Assembly: GCA_002399235.1 (NCBI GenBank) | Contig: DHDH01000002.1 | Location: 1 to 20,259, forward strand | Direction of reading: 5' to 3' | Origin: Firmicutes bacterium UBA4881 | GTDB lineage: Bacteria; Bacillota; DTU065 | DNA: 20,259 bases | Shown: positions 8,287 to 15,751 of the stretch, piece by piece | How positions within the stretch are numbered: the stretch's first letter is position 1 | Layout of the letters: the number at the start of each line of letters is the position of its first letter | Notes under the pieces: model-generated | Seen by the model: the letters and a program-made list of their open reading frames with translations, nothing else | Databases searched by the model: none | Told to the model about the DNA's origin: nothing | Made by a program: the position numbers and the translations under genes

Positions 8287-9483
8287 ATGAATATCCTAGT
8301 TATTAACAGTGGAAGTTCGTCCTTGAAATATAAGCTTTTCAATATGGACGACGAAAAAGTACTTGTTTCTGGAGTAGCTGAAAGAATCGGTGGCGAAAAC
8401 TCTTTTATTAAACATGAAAACCATGAAAAGGTAGTTATAAATGTGGATCTACCTAATCATAAAGTTGCTTTGAAAGAAGTACTTAATTTACTTATGGATC
8501 CTGTACATGGAGCTATAAAAAGTTTGGACGAGATTGATGCAGTAGGTCATAGAGTACTACATGGACAGGAAAGGTTTTCTGAGTCTGTGCTTTTAGACCA
8601 AGAAAAGGTTGATACTCTAAAGACCTTTATTGAAATGGGTCCTTTACACATGCCTGCCAATATAGGTGGCATTGAAGCCTGTTTTAGTTTAATGCCCAAC
8701 ACTCCTCAAGTTGCTGCCTTCGATACAGCTTTTCATGCTACAATTCCGCCTAAGGCTCACTTATATGCTTTACCTTATGAAATTTATGAGAAATATAAAG
8801 TACGTCGTTACGGTTTCCATGGTACAAGCCATAAGTTTGTCTCAAATAAAGCAGCTCGTTTTCTCGGGAAACCTCTAGAAGAACTTAAGATGATCACCTT
8901 GCATCTAGGAAATGGTTCTTCAATTGCTGCTATTAAAGATGGTCATTGCATTGATACTTCAATGGGCTTTACCCCTTTGGAAGGTTTAGTAATGGGTACC
9001 CGTTGTGGCGACATGGATCCTGCCATTGTACCATTTTTAGGTAAGAAACTTAATATGACCCCAGATGAAGTAGATGACCTTATGAATAAAAAGAGTGGCT
9101 TGAAAGGCTTTACAGGACTTTCTAATGACATGAGGGATATTCAAGCTGCTAAAGATGAAGGAAACAAACTAGCACAGCTAGTTTATGATATGTTTATCTA
9201 TAGAATTGTAAAATATATCGGCGCTTATACCGCAGCTTTAGGTGGACTTGATGTGATGGTATTTACCGCAGGTATTGGCGAAAATGATTACGAAGCACGC
9301 CGTGATATCTGCCGTGAATTAAAGTTTATGGGTGTGGCTATTGACGAAAAACTAAACGATGGCTTAAGAGGCAAAGAAACAAGGCTTACAGCTGCAGATT
9401 CTAAAGTAGAGGTTTTATTAGTACCAACTAACGAAGAACTCTCTATTGCTCTTGATACCTATAGATTAGTTAACGGTAAGTAA
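8287..9483 (+). CDS. ackA: Acetate kinase
   Basis: Transfers phosphate between acetyl phosphate and ADP, giving ATP and acetate, the last step of acetogenic fermentation; it acts in the cytoplasm as a dimer. The 398-residue product has the whole ASKHA signature set: NSGSSSLKY at the N-terminus, HRVLHGQERF, AAFDTAFH, YGFHGTSHKFVS, HLGNGSSIAAI, GTRCGDMDPAI and FTAGIGEND. I placed the start at the ATG at 8287, ten bases after GGGGAG, because the family begins M-x-I-L-V; the in-frame TTG at 8281 is too close to the SD. It is the first gene of an operon with a class II aldolase (27-base gap), an ECF S-component and isocitrate dehydrogenase. The usual partner gene pta is not seen. Confidence 0.96.
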   Translation: MNILVINSGSSSLKYKLFNMDDEKVLVSGVAERIGGENSFIKHENHEKVVINVDLPNHKVALKEVLNLLMDPVHGAIKSLDEIDAVGHRVLHGQERFSESVLLDQEKVDTLKTFIEMGPLHMPANIGGIEACFSLMPNTPQVAAFDTAFHATIPPKAHLYALPYEIYEKYKVRRYGFHGTSHKFVSNKAARFLGKPLEELKMITLHLGNGSSIAAIKDGHCIDTSMGFTPLEGLVMGTRCGDMDPAIVPFLGKKLNMTPDEVDDLMNKKSGLKGFTGLSNDMRDIQAAKDEGNKLAQLVYDMFIYRIVKYIGAYTAALGGLDVMVFTAGIGENDYEARRDICRELKFMGVAIDEKLNDGLRGKETRLTAADSKVEVLLVPTNEELSIALDTYRLVNGK

Positions 9484-9510
9484 TATTTAGCTAACTAGGG
9501 GATGGCAAAA

Positions 9511-10128
9511 GTGAATGTTAAAAAAGCTATAGCAGAATGTGGTAAGCAAATTGTTGATTTAGGTCTTGTAAAAGCAACCTCAGGTAATATATCCTATCGA
9601 GGAACAGATAGCTTTTTCATTACACCTTCTGGTTATCCTTTAAATATGTTAACAGCAGAGGAAATTGTCGAGGTAGAAGCAACTGGGCAAGCAATCGAAG
9701 TTAAAGAGGGAGTTTTTGGTCCATTAAAGCCTTCGATGGAAACGGGTTTACACTTAGCAGTTTATAAGGCTCATCCTGAGGCTAAAGCGATTGTTCATGC
9801 TCACCCTCTGTATGCTACTTTACTTGGTACAATTATGGAGATAAGGCCAGTAACCTATGAAGCTGCATGTTTTATTTATCCCATAAATTATGTTCCACCA
9901 CTTTTGCCTGGTAGCAAGGAATTAGCTACTTATGTGGGGAATACAAAAGCCAATGTAATAGTACTAAAAAACCATGGTGTTGTTGTCTGGGGTGAAACTC
10001 TTACTGAATGCGTATTTAGAATGCAGGTAATGGAAGAGAATGCAGAACAACTATATTTAGCAGAAAGCCTAGGGTATCACCCAGTTGTTTCGGAAGAAGA
10101 TATTTTTAAACTTAAAATAAAGGAGTAA
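9511..10128 (+). CDS. Class II aldolase (fuculose-/methylthioribulose-phosphate aldolase family)
   Basis: A zinc-dependent class II aldolase/adducin-family protein of 205 residues. It has ATSGNISYR near the N-terminus, SMETGLH with the catalytic Glu, HAHP supplying two zinc histidines, and KNHGVVVWG supplying the third. Such enzymes split a 1-phosphoketose into dihydroxyacetone phosphate and an aldehyde. The substrate could be L-fuculose 1-phosphate, 5-deoxyribulose 1-phosphate or 5-methylthioribulose 1-phosphate, and the sequence alone does not decide. I prefer the GTG at 9511, nine bases after AGGGG; an ATG at 9502 abuts that SD with no spacing. No fucose isomerase or kinase, and no mtnA, lies nearby, which argues for a salvage role rather than sugar catabolism. 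The following ECF S-component gene is ten bases away. Confidence 0.85.
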   Translation: MNVKKAIAECGKQIVDLGLVKATSGNISYRGTDSFFITPSGYPLNMLTAEEIVEVEATGQAIEVKEGVFGPLKPSMETGLHLAVYKAHPEAKAIVHAHPLYATLLGTIMEIRPVTYEAACFIYPINYVPPLLPGSKELATYVGNTKANVIVLKNHGVVVWGETLTECVFRMQVMEENAEQLYLAESLGYHPVVSEEDIFKLKIKE

Positions 10129-10142
10129 TGAAAAAAGAATGA
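10128..10142 (+). other. Four-codon mini-ORF linking aldolase and ECF genes
   Basis: The aldolase stop overlaps an ATG (TAATG), which opens a frame of four codons (M-K-K-E) ended by a TGA that itself overlaps the next gene's start (ATGA). An AGGAG sits just upstream. This could be a relay for termination-reinitiation, or chance. Confidence 0.3.
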
Positions 10143-10654
10143 AGCGCTTGTCTTATCTAAGCCTGGCTATTGCTTTAGTCTGCCTAGCAACAATGATGAT
10201 TCAGGTGCCGGTCCCTGCTACCAAAGGTTTTCTTAATTTAGGTGATAGTTTAGTTATTACCTTAGCTATAGTATTCGGAGCTCGCTTTGGTTTTTGGGCT
10301 GGTGCTCTAGGGTCTGCTTTAGCTGATATATTAACTGGTTATTTGCATTGGGCACCTTGGACCTTTATTATTAAAGGTTTTGAAGGGTTAATAGTTGGCG
10401 CAATTGCTTCTAAATCGTTTCGAGAAAAGAATTCGATTGATTATAAAACAGGTATAGGTGTCTTTTCAGGTTCTATGTTTATGGCTTTTGGTTATTTAAT
10501 AGCCGGAGCTGTGATGTATAGTTGGGCAGCATCTTGGGTTGATATGCCAGCTAATTTAGTACAAGGTATTGGTAGCGCAGTCATTTCCATTCCTGTGCTA
10601 TATGCATTAAGAAAAATACCAGCAATTTTTGGAAGCTGGGAAAAGAAAATCTAG
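10139..10654 (+). CDS. ECF transporter S-component, substrate unknown
   Basis: A 171-residue membrane protein with about six hydrophobic segments and the typical S-component pattern. Its N-terminal helix is SLAIALVCLATMMIQVPVPAT. It then has GFLNLGDSLVITLAIVFGARFGFWAGALG and ADILTGY (a group resembling Pfam PF07155), and HWAPWTFIIKGFEGLIVGAI. It would bind a vitamin-like or nucleoside-like solute and use the same energizing module as FolT. The N-P-x pattern does not let me name the ligand; riboflavin, hydroxymethylpyrimidine and thiamine-type components lie in the same broad family. Position directly after a class II aldolase hints at a 5-deoxy- or methylthio-ribose compound, which is inference only. 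The SD lies 13 bases away, so coupling to the upstream gene is likely. Confidence 0.75.
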   Translation: MKRLSYLSLAIALVCLATMMIQVPVPATKGFLNLGDSLVITLAIVFGARFGFWAGALGSALADILTGYLHWAPWTFIIKGFEGLIVGAIASKSFREKNSIDYKTGIGVFSGSMFMAFGYLIAGAVMYSWAASWVDMPANLVQGIGSAVISIPVLYALRKIPAIFGSWEKKI

Positions 10655-10674
10655 CTAGGGAAAGGGGTCGAACA

Positions 10675-11721
10675 GTGCATCGTGTAACATTAATTCCCGG
10701 AGATGGAATAGGTCCTGAAATTACTGCTGCAGTTCAAGAGATATTAGCTAAAGCGAAAGCACCAATTGAATGGGATGTGGTCTTAGCAGGTGAGGTAGCT
10801 CTAGAAAAAGAGGGAGATCTCTTACCCCTTACCACGCTACAATCTTTATCTCAAAACAAAGTAGCGCTTAAAGGCCCAATAACTACACCAATTGGCTCTG
10901 GTTTTCGTAGTATCAATGTATCCTTAAGACAAAAATTTTCCTTATATGCTTGTGTACGTCCTTATAAAAACATTCCCGGTGTAGCATCGCGTTATGAGAA
11001 TGTTGACATTGTAGTTGTACGTGAGAATACAGAAGACCTTTATAAGGGAATCGAATTTGCTCTAGGCTCCCCTGAAGTAGCTATGTTAACTGAGATGAGT
11101 AAGGGTTTAGTACCTACAGATGCTGCGGTTTCCATTAAAGCTATTAGTGGTTCAGCATCAAGACGCATTGCGCAGTACGCTTTTGAATATGCTAAAGCAT
11201 CAGGTAGAAAAAAAGTTACAGCTTCAGCAAAAGCTAATATTATGAAGTTTACCGATGGCTTATTTTACGAGTCTGTTCGCTCTATTGCCAGTCAATATCC
11301 AGAGATTGAATATAATGAAGTTCTAGTTGATGCCTTATGTATGAAGCTTGTACAAGATCCAACTCAATATGATATTCTCCTAATGCCCAATTTGTATGGA
11401 GATATAGTTTCTGACTTAGTTGCTGGTTTGGTGGGTGGCTTAGGAATGGCCCCGGGAGCTAATATCGGAAAGAATATGGCTATCTTTGAGGCAACTCATG
11501 GATCAGCTCCCGATATAGCTGGTAAGAATCTAGCTAACCCTACAGGATTACTTCTATCTGCTATTATGATGCTTGAGTATTTAGGCGAGAAAGAAATTGC
11601 CAGTAATATAGATAGAGCTCTAAACACAGTGTTAGCCGATGGCAAACAAGTGACAAAAGATCTAAATTCTAAGGGAGTCTCAACATCAAAAATGGCAGAA
11701 GCCATTATAGCAGCGCTGTAA
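10675..11721 (+). CDS. icd: NAD-dependent isocitrate dehydrogenase
   Basis: Oxidatively decarboxylates isocitrate to 2-oxoglutarate. The 348-residue product is a compact IDH/IMDH-family member like the mitochondrial IDH3 catalytic subunit. Visible are IPGDGIGPEI, the substrate loop SINVSLRQKFSLYACVRP (residues 79-96), ENTEDLYKGIE with Y123, AKANIMKFTDG with K186, and metal-binding D219, D243 and D247. The coenzyme site reads HGSAPDIAGKN: D280-I281 occupies the position held by Lys-Tyr in NADP enzymes, so NAD is predicted. 3-isopropylmalate dehydrogenase is less likely, because IMDHs have different substrate-loop residues and usually neighbour leuCD. The GTG start has AAAGGGG eight bases upstream. 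It is the last gene of the ackA operon, closed by a strong hairpin. Confidence 0.9.
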   Translation: MHRVTLIPGDGIGPEITAAVQEILAKAKAPIEWDVVLAGEVALEKEGDLLPLTTLQSLSQNKVALKGPITTPIGSGFRSINVSLRQKFSLYACVRPYKNIPGVASRYENVDIVVVRENTEDLYKGIEFALGSPEVAMLTEMSKGLVPTDAAVSIKAISGSASRRIAQYAFEYAKASGRKKVTASAKANIMKFTDGLFYESVRSIASQYPEIEYNEVLVDALCMKLVQDPTQYDILLMPNLYGDIVSDLVAGLVGGLGMAPGANIGKNMAIFEATHGSAPDIAGKNLANPTGLLLSAIMMLEYLGEKEIASNIDRALNTVLADGKQVTKDLNSKGVSTSKMAEAIIAAL

Positions 11722-11770
11722 GGCTAACTTTTAAGTTAAGGCAGGAACTACTATAAGTTATTGCCAAAAC

Positions 11771-11827
11771 GGCGCAGACTCCAAGTAGTCAGAGGAGCTG
11801 CGCCAATTCTTTACGTCTTTCCTTTTT
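11771..11827 (+). terminator. Terminator of the ackA-icd operon
   Basis: GGCGCAG-A-CTCC pairs with GGAG-CTGCGCC (11771-11804), an 11-bp GC-rich stem with one bulged A, followed by a T-rich stretch ending in CTTTTT. Confidence 0.75.
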
Positions 11828-11966
11828 GAAAACGTTTAACACAAAGCTCCTCGATTTTAGTATTTGTCTATTGTATACTAATTGAGGAACTATTAAAGTA
11901 TAAGGTTAAAGACAGAGGGGCTTGTTTGCTAGATAGAGTTTGCGATGCAAGACGGAGGAATGAGAT

Positions 11967-13412
11967 ATGGTCGATTCCAGAATGGATAAAATGGCTGCTA
12001 GCTGGGCAGAAAAAGTCCAAAAGGCAGCGTTACAAAAGATAACAAGTCGTATGTTCACGGCTTTTAACACTAATGTGGATGTAGTTGTCCATGTCAATAA
12101 CGAAAACTTGAATCGGATTTTGACAGAAAATCCTCATATCAAAGCAGAAAAGTTGGCACAAGATTTTTCGCGTCAAGCAGATCTGATCGAAACACCAGAG
12201 AACTTCTTAACAATATTGTTAGGTGCTATGGGTAAAGGAAAATCTCTATATGCTCTTACAAACAGCGATGATCTACTTAAATGGTTGGATAAATCTTTTC
12301 CTGAAGCTAAAGAGATTTTAGGTGGGCAAGCTGGTATTGTTGCCAACCAGATTAGTTCACTAAATGCAGAAGCGGTAGTTTATTCTAGACTCCTACCACC
12401 AAAACAAGCAGCTTTATTTAACGATGATGTTTTAGCTCCAAAAATCGAAGATGGACAACTTAGCTTAGAGCCTGTAAAAACTGTAGCTAGGTCCACTGAT
12501 CAATGTAAGATAAACTGGATTTTTGAGTATGGTAAGGGAATTACTGTGAAGCTAGGTGGTTTAACTGTTACTACACCTCGTGCTAACAGAGTCATCCTCG
12601 CCACCAGACCTAGTGAGGCGATTATGTCTTTTCCTGATGAAATGATGCCTTTATTACCAAAGCTAGGCAAGGAGATTGATCTAGCTTTTATGGCAGGTTA
12701 TCACTATATCGCCGAAAAGAATCCAGATGGCCGCTCTTACCAGGAGTTTTTAGATAAAGCTTTAGAAGAAATTGCTAACCTACGTCAAGGTAATCCCAAC
12801 TTAGCTTTTCATTATGAGTATGTACCTATGAAAGCAAGGAACTTAGAAGCTAAAACTTTAGCTGCGATCGGTGATGCTATAGAGAGTTTTGGCATTAATG
12901 AAAATGAGATTAAGTTAGTCTTAGATGACTTCAATTTTACTGAAGAGAAAAAAGCTCTCGAAGCATCAGAAAGAGCATTCACTCTCTATAAAGCGGCTTT
13001 GCCTATTCTACGGAAGATGAATTTGATGAGATTACATGTGCATAACTTAGGCTATTATGTAGTAATTATATCTAAGTCTTATCATATTTCTCCTGAGAGA
13101 TGTCGTGAAGCTTGTCTTTATGCATCTTGCGTTAATGCACTTAAAGCTAAATACGGTGGTTTTGCTTTAGCCGAAAAACTACCTGAAGCAGGTCAGATAC
13201 CAGTATCAGAGATTGGTTTTAAACAGCTTATAGGAATCAAAGAAGAGATGAACCTGCCTGAGGAATTTTTAGAAACAGGTATCTATGAAGGTGAGGATCA
13301 CTATCTTTTAGTGGTACCCGCTCATGTAATTCCCAACCCTGTAAGTACAGTAGGTATGGGGGATACGATCTCTTCAACATCATTTGCCTTAGAGTATAGC
13401 AAGGAGCGGTAA
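11967..13412 (+). CDS. ADP-dependent sugar kinase (ADP-glucokinase/phosphofructokinase family)
   Basis: A ribokinase-fold kinase of the ADP_PFK_GK family (Pfam PF04587), which phosphorylates glucose or fructose 6-phosphate using ADP rather than ATP. The 481 residues match the 450-490 of archaeal and animal relatives. Matching segments: FNTNVDVVVHV near 35-45 (substrate side), ILGGQAGIVANQI then SRLLPPKQAALF, FEYGKG with TTPRANRVI, the region HYEYVPMKARN then ESFGINENEI (family glutamate loop), and STVGMGDTIS with the catalytic base D466 in the GxGD motif. The ATG has ACGGAGGA upstream. It stands alone between two intergenic regions, ahead of smpB by 45 bases. Most known members are from archaea and animals; bacterial members are uncommon. 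Whether the substrate is glucose or fructose 6-phosphate cannot be decided by eye. A ribokinase-like protein of another specificity is the alternative. Confidence 0.82.
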   Translation: MVDSRMDKMAASWAEKVQKAALQKITSRMFTAFNTNVDVVVHVNNENLNRILTENPHIKAEKLAQDFSRQADLIETPENFLTILLGAMGKGKSLYALTNSDDLLKWLDKSFPEAKEILGGQAGIVANQISSLNAEAVVYSRLLPPKQAALFNDDVLAPKIEDGQLSLEPVKTVARSTDQCKINWIFEYGKGITVKLGGLTVTTPRANRVILATRPSEAIMSFPDEMMPLLPKLGKEIDLAFMAGYHYIAEKNPDGRSYQEFLDKALEEIANLRQGNPNLAFHYEYVPMKARNLEAKTLAAIGDAIESFGINENEIKLVLDDFNFTEEKKALEASERAFTLYKAALPILRKMNLMRLHVHNLGYYVVIISKSYHISPERCREACLYASCVNALKAKYGGFALAEKLPEAGQIPVSEIGFKQLIGIKEEMNLPEEFLETGIYEGEDHYLLVVPAHVIPNPVSTVGMGDTISSTSFALEYSKER

Positions 13413-13457
13413 ATAATACCTCTCCTTGTTCCTACTAGATAGTTGGAGGTGGCTATT

Positions 13458-13922
13458 ATGCGAGATGTGCGAAAGGTTGCAGAGAATCGTCGGGCTAGAC
13501 ATGAATATTTCATTGAAGAAACATTTGAAGCTGGTCTTGTGTTGCAAGGCACCGAAGTGAAATCATTACGTAGAGGTCGCTGCAATATGCAAGATGCTTA
13601 TGCAGCAATTCAAAAAGGTGAAGTGTTTATTTATAATATGCATATTAGCCCTTATGAACAAGGTAATATCTATAACCATGATCCTCTTAGACCTAAGAAG
13701 GTGCTCTTAAACAGAAAACAAATTAACACTCTTATTGGTAGAACTCAACAAGAGGGTTATACCCTGATTCCCTTAGAGATCTATTTTAATGAGCGAAATT
13801 GGGCTAAGATACGGATCGCTTTGGCTAAAGGTAAGAAGCTCTATGATAAAAGAGAAGATATAGCCAAAAGAGATGCTAAACGCAATGCAGAGAGAGTTAT
13901 GAAAGAACGGAACGCCAATTGA
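13458..13922 (+). CDS. smpB: SsrA-binding protein SmpB
   Basis: The protein partner of tmRNA, binding its tRNA-like domain and delivering it to stalled ribosomes. The 154-residue product has the family pattern: NRRARHEYFIEETFEAGLVL, QGTEVKSLRRGRCNMQDAY, HISPYEQGNIYNHDPLRPKKVLLN, and a basic C-terminal tail (GKKLYDKREDIAKRDAKR) that reaches into the mRNA channel. The ATG at 13458 is right for the family length and lies seven bases after TTGGAGGT; an in-frame TTG at 13443 is part of that SD. The ssrA gene follows directly, and its promoter begins at the last codons of smpB. Confidence 0.96.
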   Translation: MRDVRKVAENRRARHEYFIEETFEAGLVLQGTEVKSLRRGRCNMQDAYAAIQKGEVFIYNMHISPYEQGNIYNHDPLRPKKVLLNRKQINTLIGRTQQEGYTLIPLEIYFNERNWAKIRIALAKGKKLYDKREDIAKRDAKRNAERVMKERNAN

Positions 13923-13947
13923 CGTTAAGGGCTAAAGAATATATAAT
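13919..13947 (+). promoter_or_regulatory. ssrA promoter inside the end of smpB
   Basis: TTGACG (13919-13924, containing the smpB stop codon) and TATAAT (13942-13947) are separated by exactly 17 bases. The tmRNA 5' end lies 11 bases after the -10 box. tmRNA can thus be made independently of smpB. Confidence 0.75.
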
Positions 13948-13957
13948 GAATTTACAT

Positions 13958-14316
13958 GGGGGCGACTTGGCTTCGACGGGGAGCGTGATGGTAGTCGCTG
14001 CGGGCCGAGTTCTCCGCAAGCTCGATAAAAAGGCGGAAGCGTTTTATAAACGCCAACGATAATTTAGCTTACGCTGCTTAATTAAAAGCAGCTGTCCTTA
14101 GATAGTAAGCCTGTGGCTATCTAAAGGGCATCAAATTAACGGGCTGCCGCTTTAGTCCCTACCCAAAGGCAAAAGCGAAAGATTAATGGGTGTAGCGAGG
14201 AAGGAGCCTGTCTAGTGGCGTTCTTCCAAGCGAAACACTAAGTAATTAGACTACGCTCGTAGACGTGGCTATGGTTACCTCTTCGGACATGGGTTCGACA
14301 CCCATCGCCTCCACCA
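13958..14316 (+). ncRNA. ssrA: Transfer-messenger RNA (tmRNA)
   Basis: Rescues stalled ribosomes with SmpB. The 5' end GGGGGCG pairs over seven bases (one G-U) with CGCCTCC near the 3' end, followed by A and encoded CCA. The 5' block CGACTTGGCTTCGACGGGG is the conserved start of tmRNA, and the T-arm TGGG-TTCGACA-CCCA precedes the acceptor stem. The tag frame runs 14052-14081 and encodes ANDNLAYAA then TAA, so the added peptide with the charged Ala is AANDNLAYAA. The -YAA end departs from the commoner -ALAA but should still suit tail-specific proteases. Pseudoknot-rich sequence fills 14085-14275. Length is 359 bases, as expected. Confidence 0.97.
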
Positions 14317-14410
14317 AATAATGAAGAGTTCTAGAGAGCATTCTCTGCTTGACATATGCTTTGAAGAAACTGGTAGTTAAGGCAGTTAGATGCTCTTATA
14401 ACAAATAGTA

Positions 14411-14430
14411 TAAAGGTACCTGTGCCTTTA
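14411..14430 (+). terminator. Possible weak hairpin downstream of ssrA
   Basis: TAAAGG and CCTTTA pair around an 8-base loop that may close further by a G-U and an A-T pair. The following bases are AT-rich (ATTTATTG). It could end ssrA transcription, though it lies about 95 bases downstream and is weak. Confidence 0.3.
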
Positions 14431-14462
14431 ATTTATTGCGTTTAATTACATATGATGTAACA

Positions 14463-14476
14463 CTAACGAACGTTAG
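14463..14476 (+). promoter_or_regulatory. TetR operator upstream of tetR
   Basis: The palindrome CTAACGAACGTTAG (arms CTAACG/CGTTAG) lies 16 bases before the tetR ATG and overlaps the region where its transcript should begin. The same sequence recurs at 15119, which supports a TetR binding site and autoregulation. Confidence 0.7.
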
Positions 14477-14492
14477 ATAAAGGAGAATATCG

Positions 14493-15050
14493 ATGGAGAA
14501 AGATCTAAAGGAAAGAATTAAAGAAGTAGCGGTAGATCATTTTAACAATAATGGTTATCATGGTACTACTATCCGCAATATAGCCAATGAAGTTAACTGT
14601 TCTTTACCAATGATCTACTATTATTACAAAAACAAAAAAGAGTTATTCGATGAGATAATAAAAAAGGATTATTTTGACCTTTTAAAAAAACAGGCTACTC
14701 TTTTGAGTACCAATAATATCATAGATTTTTATACAAAGTTTGTATATGATCTAAACTCTTTAAGTGACTATGATAAAAAAGTTTATCGGCTTGGGATCAA
14801 GGTTTATCTATCCTTTGATGGCGATGAGGAACTTATGGGAATCATGGATGAGTGGGAAAAGACTATACTTCCACGCCATTATCAGCTAATAAAACCATAT
14901 CTAAAGAATAGAGATAATGATCTTGCAATGGTACGAACATTAATACACTTATTGGAAACATTGATAGTAAGTATTGTCGTTAAGAACAGGTTTTTATCTG
15001 AAGAAGAAATCCGCGAAGAGATATCAATTGTTCTTCGTAGGTGTGAATGA
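14493..15050 (+). CDS. TetR/AcrR-family transcriptional regulator
   Basis: A 185-residue dimeric repressor. The N-terminal helix-turn-helix is clear: KEVAVDHFNNNGYHGTTIRN at about 9-28, followed by IANEVNCSLPMIYYYYKNKKELF, the family recognition-helix pattern ending in KxELF. Residues about 55-185 form the variable ligand-binding helical domain, so the inducer cannot be predicted. The ATG has AAAGGAG upstream. A palindrome in front of its own gene recurs in front of the next gene on the same strand, so it probably represses itself and that neighbour. It is the first protein gene after ssrA. Confidence 0.92.
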   Translation: MEKDLKERIKEVAVDHFNNNGYHGTTIRNIANEVNCSLPMIYYYYKNKKELFDEIIKKDYFDLLKKQATLLSTNNIIDFYTKFVYDLNSLSDYDKKVYRLGIKVYLSFDGDEELMGIMDEWEKTILPRHYQLIKPYLKNRDNDLAMVRTLIHLLETLIVSIVVKNRFLSEEEIREEISIVLRRCE

Positions 15051-15118
15051 TTTGTTTTTTTAGTTAAGGAAAATGGATTTAAATATCCTTCACCAAGGGA
15101 TATGCTTTTTAGCATAAC

Positions 15119-15135
15119 CTAACGAACGTTATAAT
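15119..15135 (+). promoter_or_regulatory. Second TetR operator overlapping a -10 box
   Basis: CTAACGAACGTTA (15119-15131) repeats the tetR operator. A consensus TATAAT (15130-15135) overlaps its right end, so bound repressor would block RNA polymerase. The -35 region is weak (TTTTAG-like). Confidence 0.65.
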
Positions 15136-15162
15136 AAATAATAATTAAAGGAGAGAAGATAA

Positions 15163-15604
15163 TTGGATTTAGAGAAGAGATTTGCTCTACTGCAAAATAC
15201 TTATGCGATGTCTATTGCAGAAACTGTAAACACTTATGACAAGTTAAAGGTGCTTGACTCTCTCGTAGAGAGAAGAAAAGAAAGACAAGTCCAAACAGCG
15301 CCTTTTTTGACCCAACAACTGGGCATTGAAACTGTTGAGGATGTTTTTTACAAGCTTTCAAGAAATTTATGGTTGTGCAAACTGGCTTGTGGAGAAAAAA
15401 GATGATGGCTATATTGCTACGGCAGGCTCATGCAAGTTATGTGCATTTTCGAAGAAAATGGGAGGCGCAAATCCTTGCCATGGATGGTGTTTGGACCCCA
15501 TGTTAGCAATGATCACTGCTGTAGCCAAACTCGATGCTGGAAGCATTGTTGTAGAGAGCACTTTAATGACTGGAGATAGTTGTAAAGTGCTTGTCAATAT
15601 CTGA
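15163..15604 (+). pseudogene. Cys-rich protein gene interrupted by a frameshift
   Basis: Two overlapping reading frames join into one sensible product of about 146 residues. The first (from TTG 15163, with AAAGGAG upstream) reads DLEKRFALLQNTYAMSIAET then VEDVFYK, and runs on to a stop at 15405. The second, in the +1 frame, carries FQEIYGCANWLVEKK, then GSCKLCAFSKKMGG, NPCHGWCLDP and TMTGDSCKV-type segments to the stop at 15604. The switch point is near 15355-15360 (AAGCTTTCAAG). The paired cysteines and the terminal G-D-S-C-K-V recall V4R-like or small-molecule-binding domains, but I cannot name the family. A single-base mutation or sequencing error is the simplest reading; programmed frameshifting is possible. 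It sits behind the second TetR operator, so it is the regulator's likely target. Confidence 0.6.
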
Positions 15605-15751
15605 AGAAAAGGAAGATATTATTGAAACATCGGTGACATATGATCAATGAAAGAGGCGAGAAACTGGAAGTGTAAGGCATTTATGTTTTTCCTAGAAGTA
15701 TCAAAAGGGTATAGAGACAACAAAAAATGAACTTGCGAGATTGGAGGTTTC

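Noticed and set aside
12226..12245. GKGKS in the ADP-dependent kinase as a P-loop
   Set aside because: The rest of the protein follows the ribokinase-fold ADP-kinase pattern, with its base in GxGD, so this is a chance resemblance.
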